A stretch of DNA of 64,000 bases from Trileptium ribeirensis. Taxonomy: Eukaryota; Nematoda; Enoplea; Enoplida; Thoracostomopsidae. Shown one piece after another: positions 1-13,894 of this stretch; the first letter of the stretch is position 1, and the number at the start of each line of letters is the position of its first letter. The position numbers and the translations under genes were made by a program. The DNA is taken from NCBI GenBank assembly GCA_030248225.1, contig JASANE010029094.1:26600-90599 (forward strand), read 5' to 3'. The notes below the pieces were generated by a model that saw nothing but the letters and a program-made list of their open reading frames with translations, was not told the origin of the DNA and searched no databases.

Positions 1-1896
1 TTATACATTATGATAATACAATATAAATTTATTCAGTTCTGTTATTGCAGATACGATACTTTAGATTTACTACAATCTCTGCTTCCGAAAATTAGAACGA
101 ACCGATAAGGAGAATTTATTAATTAAACATCGTTCGCACAACATGCTTTTAACGTTCACAGAACGACAGAACACTACCACGCATTGTTATATAACTAGGA
201 AAATCGTCAGTTCAGTTACCTCAAAGAAATATTTCTATCACGTAATAAATTATTTTTGTCAGTCGTAGGAGAAACAGTATCGTAAAATTCTCAGCAATTT
301 ATCTGTTGTTTATCTATTACGTCATTGTAGACGAAGGGAATACGTGTTTGTGTTTCTTCAATTGTGCCAAATTTTTGTTTGAAGTTCTTTTTATGCCGCA
401 GAAAAAGTCATCAACTAGCTGCGAAATGTTGCTGAGTAAAAACCACGCATCTGTCAATCATCAATAAGAGACCTCAGATATATATGGCTTTACATATGTA
501 TCATAGATATCGAAAGTTTGTCGGCTTAGGTAGAGTGGTTAATGGTTGCCTTATGAGAGGTAGGGGTGGTGAGCGGCGACTGCGAAGAGGGTGTTGATTT
601 ATTGCTACCACCCTAACTACTCATAATTATCTATGATTTGTTCTAATTTGCATATTTTTACTCATAATTGCTACAATTTAAAAATGGTCACAGAATTAAT
701 TATCTGCGTATTAATTTTCAACAAAACTATAATGTTTGTTACCAAATAGCGCCACCTTGCTTGATATTATGTAATTAACGAAAACTAATCCAGTCACATT
801 TCATGTCGTACAAATATATTCGTTCTTGCCCAATAGCCGGCATTAGCTGCTGTGAAAACTGATGACAGCCTAAGTTTATACACTTTTTCGGCCACAGCAA
901 ACGGTTCATTATTTGGAAATATTTATATCACTGTTTTATGAAACTAAGCAAAAAAGAAGTATTTTTATGAGGTCTTTAGTGTAGTGTTGTTTTTAATCCG
1001 TTATGTATAACATTTTGATTATTGCTTTAATGATTTGGTTGTTATTTGGAAATTTTGTCCACACCATAATGTCTAAATGCAATGCAATGCGAAAGAATAT
1101 TCTATACTGATTATTTTCTGATAGCTTAGTAATGAGGCGGTATAGTTGCTTCGAAATCTTAAGCTTTTTGTAGCAAACTAGCAAGTGCCCGTGGATTTCG
1201 GCATTTGGCGTAAAGGCGGTGGTAAACAGAGAATTTTATAGAATCATAAACGATCTTATATACACAAGTTTATTATGTATAAATAGGGAATTGCTGGCAC
1301 TCAATGGCCAGCAAAATGTTGCCTCGCATGAACGAGGCAAAATACATATTTTTTTCGCAAAAACACACAAAAGAATTTAAAAACAGAATGGTTTATGGAA
1401 GAACTAATTGCTCGATTGTATCTGGCTTTTCTTATATTCGACACATGACTGACCAGTAACCAGGACAGCAAATAACTTTGTCTTAATACACCAAGATTTC
1501 TCATGATATTTTCTGGGATTGCCATCAGCTGAATCCTCGTACTTTATATTACTAACCTTTGCTTAGGATGTTAAACTATGGTACTTCGGAAGGCGCATGA
1601 CGTCATAAAGTTATTGTTTTCAAATTTTAGCCAGATGCTATATGATTATACAATGATGAGTGTACAATCATGATTATATAACGAGCAATATCATTATTGG
1701 AAAATTGGGTTAAATTATAACGGCCATTGATTGCGACTGCTGGATCGTTTCATGTTCAGTTTTAAGATAAATTTATTTAACTTTGGTTCTAAAACTTATA
1801 AAATATAGTTTTGAATAAAAACCCGACATAAACTGAGACTATATTTTGTTTGCACGGTCACTAACTAGCAAAAGCTAATAAATCACACAGTGCTTA
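1..1896. other. AT-rich non-coding stretch
   Basis: No frame here has coding character, and I find no splice-flanked exon, tRNA or repeat array. Open frames are short and start mostly at non-ATG codons, as expected by chance at this base composition. Confidence 0.6.
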
Positions 1897-2228
1897 CAAA
1901 ATCAAATTTTCTAACGTATTGTGTAGGTTTATTGGATATTAATCCAACCTAGCAAAATAATCGTATGCTGACGAGTGTTTTTTAAAGCTCCTGGCTTTCA
2001 GCTAGGGGTACCTGTGCGAAATCTGCCACAAACGTCGTGATTCGGGGTCGCACAATATTTTCAAAATCAAATTTTCTAACATATTGAGTAGTTTTATTGC
2101 GTTTGGATTATTGTTAATTAATCCAACCTAGCAATATAATCGTATGTCTATGCATGTTTTTTAAAGCTCCTGGCTTTCAGCTAGAGTTCTCTGTATGAAA
2201 TTATGCTGTAACGTCGTGATTTGGATCG
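1897..2228. repeat. Two-copy degenerate direct repeat, unit about 165 bp
   Basis: Two neighbouring copies share the segments 'atcaaattttctaac', 'taatccaacctagcaa', 'aatcgtatg', 'ttaaagctcctggctttcag' and 'aacgtcgtgatt' in the same order. The offset between the first shared segments (1901 and 2066) is 165 bp. The copies differ by many substitutions and small indels, so the duplication is old or both are remnants of a dispersed element. Confidence 0.8.
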
Positions 2229-5200
2229 GTGTATGTGTTTGAACTTGGAAATATGGAACCTGAGGTCCAGATTTATGAAAAATAAACCCGCGGGACTTTA
2301 AGCACTGTGGTCATCGGCAGTAATGATCGTTTCACGCGTTTCCCAAAACAATATATATTTACGAAGTATATTTATTTTGATACAGCTTTTGCATGTACTT
2401 TAATATGTTGGATCACAATTTCTCGTATATAGTTGGAGTTCGCTGAGTATCTGTCCGCGCTTAGGCATAAGGTGATGGTTTTTGAAGGACTAAGCTGCTG
2501 TTCTAAGGCCATATTTATTTATCGATTTGAATTCGGTTGTTTGCGTGAAGGATTTAAAGTTTTAAAATTTTCTCGAGTCAGACATGAGACATACTACTTG
2601 AGGTACATTATATGATTTAACCTGTCTAGAATTCCATTAAATACTTCACTGATTATTTTGACAATAACGTTTGTCATAAAAATACTTCGAATAATACATG
2701 TGGCACATAATGGCAATTGTAATGTTGAGATAAATATGTTTGTTGTTTATATTTTAATGGTCATCACACGTTGTAACTCTTATTAACCCTTATATCCATT
2801 ATGCGCTCCGTTTAGACATATGTAATACTTGAGGCTTGACTTGCTGTACATTCAGAGATTTATGCATATTGTAGTAAAATTTTGATCGTGTTTAGATGGA
2901 ACAACTGGAAATCCAAATTTTCTAAAGTACCACGAGCGGATCTTCATCTAACTTGTGACACGGTTATAGCACAGTTTGCATCGTATATGATATTTTATAA
3001 ATTATATATCTGCACATAACGCCATGGGAAAAGACCTATTGAAAACAATCTGGGGAATAACATTACCTAAGATTATTTTAGTAATTGCTAACGCTAAAAA
3101 GACTAAAACGGTAGGCAAAATGTCTATGTTTAGAGTAAAAGTGGGGAGATTCAGTCGTAGAGTCTAGAAAATAGCGGTCTATACCATACCCCTTAGCCAG
3201 AGCAACTAGGGCAAGATAAATTTCAAGCTGCGATGGGAGGCCTCAAATTTGATTATAAGAATAAAAAAACAAATTTGAAATTTATTCCCCATCACAGCAG
3301 GAGAGGCTTATGCTGGAGCAATATATTGAGCCCCGCTTGGCTCCATCTTCTTTCCTTAATTACGAGACTTTATGCCGTCTCCTTGTCCGCATTTTATATA
3401 CGACGGCAATGCATGATAATACTATCACACAGATTTTAACTTTCAGAACTGACCGAGATATCTATGCCTAAATATCATCAAAAAATCTTTATTACGATAA
3501 TTATATTAATATTTTATGAGCACTGTTATCTAATTTATTTGAAAAAAATGTTCCCTGTGCAACTAAGCATGTTTGAAATTTGATATTTCTGACTTTATAT
3601 CGTTCGATGTGTACTGTTTATTGCAACGGGACAAGTATAAATAAATATGAGTATGATCACATTACTATATAATCGAGAAAGACATAATGGAGAGGTTTGG
3701 GTTTTATATTCATTTGATCACAAGCATTCTTCAAAATACGGTTGGCTGGCCGGCACCGTAGCCAAAGTACACGGTCCGTGTAGTTGCTGGCAGGCTTATA
3801 TAGTTGGATTTTCCAAAAAAAAATGGCCACATAAATGAATAGACGTAGAGTGCTTCTTACTACAATAAGAGCTTTTCTTTCAAAGAGTGATGCAGCAGGA
3901 CATATTCATATATTTATTATATACATTTATTTATTTTTGAATTTATTTACATACTTATTTATGCACATATATTTATTTTTCTCATCGACGATTATTGTAC
4001 TCGTCCATTATATTATATTCTTGAGCTGTGCCAATAAAAGGTCCACTTGAATTTGCATGCAAGAGCGCACAATTAGTCTAAAAATGCATCGCTGGAACAC
4101 ACTGTACCACTTTATTATTATAATTCTTTCTGATAACGTTTTTTCATGAAACTATTATGTTGTGCCCTTAGTACCATTTATTTTCAGTACTTGTATTAAA
4201 ATAAAATAACCAAATTTATAAGCATTAAATCATAAACATTGTTGAGATTTCAGATATTGATAAGCTTCCGGTGTTTAACTTATTCTAATAGACGAATCGC
4301 AGTTTTGGTTGTGGCGCTATCTTTTCAACTTAACATACATTTACACCTCTCCTTCATAAATTGATGTGTATTTTTTACAGTCTTGAACATACGTTTGCCA
4401 CCACGACGGACTGCATTTGAATCGTTTGGCTGAAAGCGTCTTACGCTAATACCTACGCTATTTAAGAGTTATTACTCGATCGGTTTTTCAGGGAACCTCC
4501 CAAAGCAAGCGCGTAACGACGCACATGCAAACGCACGCCACACCATAAACTCGGTTAGTATGCTGTGTCAAATCTGTTAATTTGCTAACCAAAAGAATTA
4601 ATAAGTTTCGGACAATATGGATAATATATTGTTTATAACCCAAATCGTATTTTATAATTTAGCCACGAAACACTTTGAATATATGTTTAATTTCTATCAT
4701 ACCGTTAATTTTCAATCTTCAATACTCTTGAAAATTGGAATAACGTACTCATACATGTCGGGCCATCAACAGTGCTGAACTTAAATGTATAATTGAATCG
4801 CCCAGAGGGCTTTATGGCCGATTAGCGCTAGAGTTTGTTGCTATTTCCTTACCTTAAACACATTTGATACAATTTGGAAAATATATGCTGCCTATTGATA
4901 TAATCAACCTTAGATTTTATATAATACTGTAGTTTAATTAAGCCACGAGTGTTCATACATTTAACACATTTTGTATTATTTTAGCACCGTTTACCACTGA
5001 GAAATTTCCCTACTAGAATCTCTGTGTAACTGCGATGATGGTCGCGGTAGTCATAATTCATTAAATGCTAATATTGAGAATAATTTTTAAATAATTTCCA
5101 AGTGGCAATCGCGTTTTCGGACTTAGTGTATATCAAAAAGCAAAACCGTATTGCGTTTTTTCACTGTTCTTGCTACGCACTAAAGATCATCATTTGAGTA

Positions 5201-6090
5201 ATGCTTTCAAATAAGCATTGTATCGTTAACTCATATGTGTGCCTGGGTACGTCGGCCCAGGGGGTACATTGTCCCAACGGGGTAGAGGTGGAGTTCCGGC
5301 CAGAGGAATTAACAAAATGTTTCTATGTCTCTTCAATTTTTCCTCATCAATTTTCTCTTTTTTCGTACTTCTTAAAATTTCTGTAGTTCATGTTACGTCG
5401 TCGCGCAGGAGTGCTTACATTAGGTTAGGGCTGGGAAAGGAGGAAATATAGTTTTGGGGATCCGATCCTTAGAGCGGGAAACAACCACCTCGCCCTCCTT
5501 TGGACTCCCAATTGTTAATGATAATGATTAATATTTTTTCTAATTTTTCATGTGACCGTTTTGTTTCGGTGCGAAAAAGCTATGTTTTCTTCTATTTTAC
5601 ATGTTGCTCATTGTATTCTGTACCACTAGGCTAAATTTTGTCATTAATATTTAGTCATTACAGTTGTGGGTATCGCCAGGTATATGGCCTCGCTCTTTGC
5701 CGTCAACAAAGTGTGAAAGCGATGTCACAAACTTAGATAAGCAAATATAAAGTTATCAATATTTTATGTCTTTCTCAAAAAATTACAAGTTTTCTATGGC
5801 GGATTATTGAAACTATGAGATCCGTTTGAGCAAATTTGTATAAGCTTAAAGAGATTTGTACCCGCTTTGACAGAGTATTGTCTAGCAGTTTTCGAAACAA
5901 CAATAATTCTATTTGATACGCTACAATTTTGACTTTAAAAACGTTACAGGGTTTTTCAATATTTTACCGACAACCCGGCCTATTGAAGCTATTGTTTGTG
6001 TGAATTACATATATACACCTATTTTGTAGATATTCATATAAAGTTATATAAATGTATTCTGATAGGTTATACATATATATTTAGGTTGTG
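2229..6090. other. Non-coding stretch
   Basis: I see no gene here. A 63-codon ATG frame at 3647-3838 and a 70-codon frame at 5239-5451 have no convincing splice context and no recognisable motif. The sequence is AT-rich with scattered A/T runs. Confidence 0.5.
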
Positions 6091-7604
6091 AATGAAATTA
6101 CACCAATAAGTATCAGTCATCAGGAAGAAAACTGTCTCAGTAGTTTGTAAGCGTTAACGTTATTAAGTTTAAGGTATTGTTTTTGACCGTGTGGTCTTTC
6201 AGAATTCGTAGCAATTTGTCATTATTTTGGTTATTATTACCCATCTGCGCAATAATGGAAATATTCTCTAGTTTTGGTTGCGTTTGGCACGTGAAAGAAT
6301 ATATGAAGACAGTCGAATTAGCGGCTTTGGGATTGTATATTTTATTACCAGTACGGACTGAGGCATCTAAATGTTCAGAGATAATCACTGCCATGTGTCG
6401 GTTGGAATTCCTGGAGTAGTCGGCTTCACAAGCGGCTCATGAATTTTGATAGACAAAAGAGGATCAAGACCATCGGGAATGTCATCTATTAACTTAAAAC
6501 TATGTTGAAGTCCTTTGCCTGCACAAAACACTATTCGAAAGCTTCAATGCAGAAAGGCTTAACTTCGTATCGTTGAGATCGATTTTCTAAGTTTGTGGAA
6601 AAGTTGCAGATAAAAAGAAGTTTCGCAGATTGTCCAACTCAATTTCCATGGTAAATCTTACGGCCCATGTATGGAACACTCGTCATGGCACAATAAAATT
6701 TACAATGGAAATTGTGTCGGACAATGCAATCTCTTTTCTGTAAGACGAACTTGAAAAATCAGCAGTAACTTTGTTACCTCCACATTACAAAAACGAGATT
6801 TACTGCTGATTGCGTCAACACGATCCTGTTCGTATTACCACGACACAAAATTGGACTAATTCAATGTCTTTTTACGCCCGGTTTTTATAAGTGGTTCAAA
6901 TTTCAACGTATTTCATAATGAGATTACTGTGGAACAATGGCTTTTTACTAAAATCGTGGACAAAAAACGGACTTCATTAGTAAGTGGATGAAATAGAAAT
7001 AACAGCAGCTCTTGCGTAGTATCCGGTACCCAGGCCAAGAACGGTCACAAGATTGCAAATCAACAATATTTCGTTCTGAAACATCTTTTTGTATGCAATT
7101 TCTCCAATAATCTGAGAAAACAGAGCGCAACAATATTAAGATCGGCTTTTCCGAATTGCAGCTTTCGAATGCCAGACAGGCAAAAGAATGCAGCATTGTT
7201 TTAAGTTTAGAGATAATTATTCTTCATGGTCTTGATCCTCTGTTGTCTATCAAAATTCACGAGCCGCTTGTGAAGCCGACTACTTCGGGAATTCCAACAG
7301 AGACATGGCAACGAGAATCTCTGAATATTTAGGTGTCTCAGCCCGTTCTGGTAATAAATTAAACAATTCCAAAGCAGCTAATTCAGCTGTTTTCGGACAT
7401 TCTTTCACATGCCAAACGTAACCAAAACTGGAGAATATTTCAATTATTGCGCAGGTGGGTAATGATAACGAACTACTGACAAAGTGCTACGAATTCTGGA
7501 AGACCACACGGTCAGAAACGATATCCGTAAACTTAATAACGTTAACGATCTCAAGCTACTGAGACTGATTTCTGTTTAATCAACTTATTGGCGTAATTTC
7601 ATTA
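6091..7604. mobile_element. Foldback element with inverted arms of about 520 bp
   Basis: The left arm (about 6091-6620) and right arm (about 7085-7604) are reverse complements. Matching landmarks include 'aatgaaattac.ccaataag' at both outer ends, the 'gttaacgttattaagttta' block, the 'ccgtgtggtct' block, 'cggcttcacaagcggctc', and further inward 'aacttaaaac..tg' and 'tttgcctg'. The central 460 bp contains smaller hairpins, for example arms around 'aatcagcagtaa' and 'ttactgctgatt' at about 6758-6811. No intact transposase is visible; the short frames on both strands are the same arm read twice. It is most simply a non-autonomous foldback transposon. The arms are diverged, so the insertion is not recent. 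Confidence 0.8.
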
Positions 7605-7794
7605 ATATTATTTGTATACTATTTTGATATATATATGTATATATAGATTTGTGCATATATATCAAGATTGTATATCTTTACATAGTACTGCTAAACTTTC
7701 TGCGGAGTTCCATCGACGACAAATCTGATCTCTCGCCATGCCAAATCTAAAACATTTTTCATTGAAATTTACGAGAACTTGTCTTAGATTTTCC

Positions 7795-8092
7795 AATACC
7801 AGACATTCTTTTAAAATTCAAAGAACTATTCCTTGAAATTGCAAAGAAATATTTTTTCAAAATATAAGATTTATTTAAATTTCAGTGGGTTGAGACTAAA
7901 GGAAAAGGCTGGAAACTTTCTAAGAAAATATTGTTTCGCGAAAACATTCACATAATATTTTCTATGAAAATTTTCGGTCGTTTCTTTTAGGCACACCTCA
8001 CCGAAATTTAAATAAATCTTATATTTTGGAAAAATTTTTTAAAAATTTTAAGAAACAGTTCTTTGAATTTCAAAAGAATATCTGGAGGTGCC
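7795..8092. repeat. Imperfect inverted repeat (hairpin), arms about 90 bp
   Basis: The segment around 7803-7895, including 'aaaatataagatttattt', recurs in reverse complement at about 7995-8085, including 'aaataaatcttatatttt'. The spacer of about 100 bp is itself partly palindromic around 'tttcgcgaaa'. It lies just right of the foldback element but shares no obvious sequence with its arms. It may be a separate MITE remnant. Confidence 0.7.
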
Positions 8093-8756
8093 AAAATGTT
8101 AGAATGCTTCTATTAAATATCATGTAAGGTATAATGAGTGCATACAGCTATACATTCATTGTCATATAACTACACAAATCTATAAATTTATGCAGATATA
8201 TAAATATATTCTGATATATTTATGCATATATGTCATTATTATATAGTTTGGGGACACTAGTGGAGAATGATGTCCTGGCGGTATGTCCTCGAACTTTTCA
8301 TCAATTTTTGCTAATTTGTGCCAATTTTTGGCATTGTGTGCCAATTTTCTTCGGTTTGCATTAACTCTTCCGCGCGTCGTATAATGTCAATTATGAATAT
8401 AGCTTGAGGAGTAGGGCCGACCCCCAGGCAGGTAACCGCCTTCTAGACATGGGCACCTATGCTATATATCTACATAGTATATATAATTTATTTTACTTTG
8501 TCCTGACCGGAGGTCAATTTGTTTCATCTTAGATCATTCTCATGTTAAGACTTGAAATGTCGAACCTTTTAATAGGAACATGTAGTTTCTCGTACTTCTC
8601 CCAATTTCTATTTTGCAGCACATAGATAAACCTACAATTTTTCTTTATCAGTATTAATGGCTATTTGTTTCGTTATGCCAGATGTTTGATAAAATTGTTT
8701 CATAAAAGTTTTTCAACGATTGATTGAACAGAGCGGTACAATTAATTAATGTTCAC

Positions 8757-10235
8757 TCGCTATTTTTAATGGTTACAAAATACATAGTGTGTTGTTACTT
8801 CCTCGTCATTATTGGAAATAACTTGCCTTGTATTTATAAGTTATAAACGATATTGCATAGATTTCGGATGGAAAATGTTATACTCTCTTCGACGCTATTT
8901 AATGGTTACAAAATACAATGATGCATAGCGTGTTGTTACTTCTGCGTCATTATTAGAAATATGTTCCCTTGTATTTGTATGTTATAAACGATATTGCATA
9001 GATTTCGGATAGAAAAGTTTCTAATTCTTCACGCTAGTTAATGGTTACAAAATACAATGATGCATAGCGTGTTGTTACTTCTTCGGATAGAAAAGTTTCT
9101 ACTCTCTCGACGCTAGTTAATGGTTACAAAATACAATGATGCATAGCGTGTTGTTACTTCTGCGTCATTATTAGAAATATGTTCCCTTGTGTTTGTATGT
9201 TATAAACGATATTGCACAGATTTCGTATAGAAGAGTTTCTTCTCTCTTCGACGCTATTTAATGGTTACAAAATACAATGATGCATAGCGTGTTGTTATTT
9301 CTGCGTCATTATTAGAAATAACTTCCCTTGTATTTGTATGTTATAAACGATATTGCATAGATTTCGGATAGAAAAGTTTCTACTCTCTTCGACGCTAGTT
9401 AATGGTTACAAAATACAATGATGCATAGCGTGTTGTTACTTCTGCGTCATTATTAGAAATATGTTCCCTTGTATTTGTATGTTATAAACGATATTGCATA
9501 GATTTCGGATAGAAAAGTTTCTACGACGCTATTTAATGGTTACAAAATACAATGATGCATAGCGTGTTGTTACTTCTGCGTCATTATTGGAAATAACTTC
9601 CTTTGTATTTGTATGTTATAAACGACATTGCTTCTTATAGAAAAGTCTCTACTCTCTTCGACGCGATTGAATTGTTTCAAAATGCAATGATACATAGCGT
9701 GTTGTTACTTCTGCGTCATTATTAGAAATATGTTCCCTTGTATTTGTATATTATAAACGATATTGCATAAGTTTCGGATAGAAAAGTTTCTACTCTCTTC
9801 GACGCTATTTAATGGTTACAAAATACAATGATGCATAGCGTGTTGTTACTTCTGCGTCATTATTAGAAATATGTTCCCTTGTATTTGTATGTTATAAACG
9901 ATATTGCATAGATTTCGGATAGAAAAGTTTCTACTCTCTTCGACGCTATTTAATGGTTACAAAATACAATGATGCATAGCGTGTTGTTACTTCTGTGTCA
10001 TTATTAGAAATATCTTCCCTTGTATTTGTATGTTATAAACGACATTGCATAGATTTCGGATAGAAAAGTTTCTACTCTCTTCGACGCGATTGAATTGTTA
10101 CACAATGCAATGATACATAGCGAGTTATTACTTCCGCATCATTATTAGAAATAACTTCCTTTGTATTTGTATGTTATAAACGATATTGCATTAATTTCGG
10201 ATAGAAAAGTTTCTACTCTCTTCGACGTTTTAGTT
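8757..10235. repeat. Minisatellite, 141-bp unit, about 10 copies
   Basis: The landmark 'gacgc' followed by 'atttaatggttacaaaat' recurs at 9250, 9391, 9525, 9660, 9801, 9942 and 10083, usually 141 bp apart. Units carry 'gatgcatagcgtgttgttac', 'ttctgcgtcattatta', 'ttataaacgatattgcatag' and 'ttcggatagaaaagttt'. Two intervals are 134-135 bp because of small internal deletions, and one copy near 9050-9100 has lost most of its middle. The outer copies are the most diverged, as usual in an array homogenised by unequal exchange. Confidence 0.93.
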
Positions 10236-13200
10236 ACAATTGAATTATCTGTGACAGAAGATTTTAACATACCTTTGCAAAAGTATTCGGAGTTGGATTT
10301 AATGTTAGTTGAAGATATTTTCCAAAGAATTGGCAGTTTTAGCAGTAGTGATCTAAATATGTGTTAATTTTGTGCCTCTATTTACTGACAGTTAGTAAGA
10401 ATAAAAGCGAGTTAAATTACCGATTAAACTTTTGATCCTACACTATCCATATTTATAACTAACCATTCGAAAAAGTCATACATAACAAGAATTTTTTAAC
10501 GCTCAGTGTTAAATAGTAATTGAAACAATTGTTCTGTATCTGAAGTTTTGTAGCAAAATAATATACATTTTTGGAAATTTCATTTTGATAACAGCAAACT
10601 TTCAAAGAAAATCTTTTCCGGCTGGGCGTATGTTTGTTGGTCCTACCTTAGACCTCATAAACAAAATGTACTATAGTAATCATAGGGAATGCTGTATTTT
10701 AAGTATACAAACGCGCAGTAATCTCAAGTCTCAAATTGAAATCTGTTAGCAGTTCGATTCAGGATTTTCGATACCACTTGTACGAAATTACAAGCAAGGC
10801 GAAATGTCATGATTTGTGATATCAAAACACACCTCAGGGATTTATCTAGTATGATTATTAAAATTTTTCTAGTGGACCAGATTTTGTATTATTCCAGATT
10901 AGTGGCAAATTTAGTTCAAAATTTCAGCTAATTTCAGTCACACGTATCGTTTACCCCAGGGCTGGTATTGTTAAATCGCGACAGCTAAAATTATGTTTAC
11001 ATTATTTTTTGCTGTAAATTACGCAAAATTTAACTTATGTATTTCATTGGTTGAAAGTTGCTTAATGCTAATTTTTTCGAGCCCATGATTGGCAAAATCT
11101 GTATAATTTTAACTTCATTGTTTCAAGTTTACCATTCAATTATTAGACCATATGTTGAGAAACATGCGTGCTGTTTACAAGCATTGAAATAGCTATCACA
11201 GATAATAATCTTTGTAACTGCTGTAGATAGTCTTCGATCACTATGTAACAATTAAACTGCTCAACTGCGATACAGGTATTCTAGTACAGAAAACACAATA
11301 ACAACTCCCGAGATTTATCCTGACACTTTATCTATGAACAGCTTGTGGCAATCACGCAATAAGCGCTGTATCTCTGTGAAACTATTTTATGTTGTTCGCC
11401 AAGAAATCTGAAGTTTATCATTACTATAATAAATTTAGTCCGTGAAAAAAATTTATTAAAACTGTAAAATATTTTAGCTGTTTTGAGCCAAGTACTCAAA
11501 GCTACAAATCTAGGAACAATAAAAGTTGTGAAGTATAATGAAAGTCATATATATCGAAGCAATTAATGAAAAATTTGAATAAAACCGATTCGTATATTGT
11601 TTAGTTCGATTATTTGCATTCCTAGGAACCCTCTGGAGGCCTTATTATCTTCGAACAAAGACTGATCTGACTGGGCGTCGCTTATCAAGCGGTTACAGAT
11701 TTACGATTTTGCTCTGTTATATTAAAACATAACATGCGACCTAATTTATTTGGCAAAATTCCTGCTTTAATATAACTATTAATTAGTATAAACCTTATTC
11801 GACCTGATGCGGCGCTCACGTTATAATATCCCCAACGTTTGGAACCTATGTATTCAACACAGTGTCAGTCAGACACACTGTCGTCAACACGGCGTCTTTG
11901 AAACCTCCAAGTATTTTTATAAAAATATCCAAGGGTAGCTAGCTAAGGGTATTGCCAATTTTCTACGTTATCAAGTACACCATCTCTTCTTTGTAATTTC
12001 ATTGACTATTTGCGGCATAACCATTCAAATCATATGGTATAGATACAAATGTCTAAATTAAGTCAACTACGCTGCACAACATCGCATTAGCTACAGGCGG
12101 TGCCGGTTTCTGTTAAAAAATTACTAGCTAAAGGTGTGTACGACACCGTAAATAAAAATGTGGTAGCTACGGTTGTGTTTTACACGGTCGGAATTTTATT
12201 TACAGAATGGGTGTGACCGTGACTGTCTATACTGTAGCGTTCCGAATATAGTTGACAATAATTCCAAACAGCAAGGACATTATAACCTGAATGCCGCATA
12301 ATTAGTGCCTGTGCTTTCGTAAATAAGTGTGTCGTTGCTGCGTTTAGTTTAAACATGGCTTTTCATAGTTAAGTACCTTCATTGACTCATTGCTCTTGTA
12401 ATGTAGAATTTTTTTATTGATGAATTGTTGGTTTGAATTATCCGAAGTTTGGTTAAATTACACTTATTTAATTGTCATGTTTTCAGACTTAAATAATAAT
12501 GGAGGTAACCACTTGGCGAAAAGTTGGGGCGGGGTGGTTCCGAACCAAATTATTAAATCAGCACGAGTTAAGGTTACAGTTAGCTTGAGATGTATAAATG
12601 AGCTATGGAAAGTGAGTTACAAAACTGGGGGATGTATAGTTAGAGGGACCCGCACAACTAAAAATTGGGAGAGCGTGCCCTCAAAAATCTAGCTTAGAAC
12701 GTGTACTTGTAAAAAATTTGTTTTTAGAAATTTTCGAAACACTAACAACTATCGAAAACCGTTTTATTTAACGGTAATTTCGGGATACATATACCGCACA
12801 ATTAGGAATATCTGAATGTTTTACATTTAAAACAAATCGTGAATATTTTCATTAACGTCAAAATTAAAAAATACAACGTTAATAATTTCATAATATTGCG
12901 GAGCTTACGACTAATAATACACAAACTTTCCAATTATAAACAAAGTGTTTATTATTACTGCGACCATGAGAGTGATTTAGCCATACGACGTGTAAGCAGG
13001 CGCGGACGCTGATGTAAACTTTGGTTAAAATAATCAAGCCACCACCATGGTTGAAGTATCACAATCCGAAACAACTGCCCGACAGTTACGGACTCTTCCA
13101 GTTGTTGCACAATATTTGTTGCGTCATAAAAGTCGTTTCCCGTCTTAAGTATATTACTAAGTACGAGGGCATCCACGTCGTTTGAGCCTACTTCTCATGT

Positions 13201-13688
13201 ATAGGCCGGAACCGTGCTTTCTCCAAGGCGAAGCGCTTTGGGTAGACACCATTTCGCTTAAAACTTAACCAGCCAGTGCAGCTGCCGAAATGGCACTTAT
13301 TGGACTAGTAGCAGATTGAAAGGCGCCGGGAAGACCGGAAAACCCCTCCTGCAGTTTAAGCTAAAGATCTGGATAGCCATTAAGTGATTATTTGATGACG
13401 TGGTACGTTGATTTACTTTCCAGGTTGATACAAACTGATATTAATACGTGGGCCAATGTTAATATAGAATATTTTAAATATTAATTCGGACCCTAACATA
13501 GCCTAATCCCAGTTGTCACAATTTAACCTTGAAATTCTTAATTCTGAAATTTTAGACGTTTGTCGCAGTCCTGAGTTAATCGGTCATTATATATTTGTTC
13601 GAGATATTACACCTAACAGTGATATTGTAAAGCCACTAAAAAGCATCACAGCCAGAATTTTGTCGCTTTAGTTTCAATTTCACTACAG
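10236..13688. other. Non-coding stretch upstream of the RGS exons
   Basis: It must hold either intron or the 5' part of the RGS gene, but I could not identify an upstream exon with a start codon. A 91-codon frame at 12417-12692 lacks splice support. The part 11820-12250 has GTGT/ACAC palindromes and an 'acgttataa' motif resembling the MITEs at 19.2 and 29.9 kb, and may be a very diverged relative. Confidence 0.4.
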
Positions 13689-13894
13689 ATTAAGCAATCT
13701 GGCTGACAATTCGCTAACGCGAAAAATTCCGTTTTTGTCAAAGAAAAAGTCTGCATCGTTTGCCGACGAAAGTGTTGCAGCGGCTCGAGTGGCGTCAACA
13801 ACATCGTCATCATCATCGTCGGCAGCAGCGACAACAACAAAGGATGATCCAAAGGTTTGGGCAAACTCATTCGACAATTTACTTAACAGCAAAC
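13689..13894 (+). CDS. RGS protein, exon with Ser/Ala-rich linker and start of RGS box
   Basis: This internal exon of a regulator of G-protein signalling has an acceptor after a pyrimidine-rich tract (ag at 13687-13688) and a donor c|gtaagt at 13895. It enters in phase 2 and leaves in phase 1 inside the box. The encoded segment has a basic stretch (KIPFLSKKKSASFADES), a low-complexity Ser/Thr/Ala tract, then 'DDPKVWANSFDNLLNSK', the standard opening of an RGS box (Trp plus SF..LL). Joining aaac to the exon at 20,895 gives a Gln-Gly codon pair and keeps the frame open. An in-frame TAG lies upstream of the acceptor, so the protein start must be in an earlier exon not found in this window. Frames on the opposite strand here are shadows. 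Confidence 0.85.

Noticed and set aside
6137..7196. Frames of 80-85 codons on both strands
   Set aside because: They fall in the two arms of the foldback element, mirror each other and show no domain.
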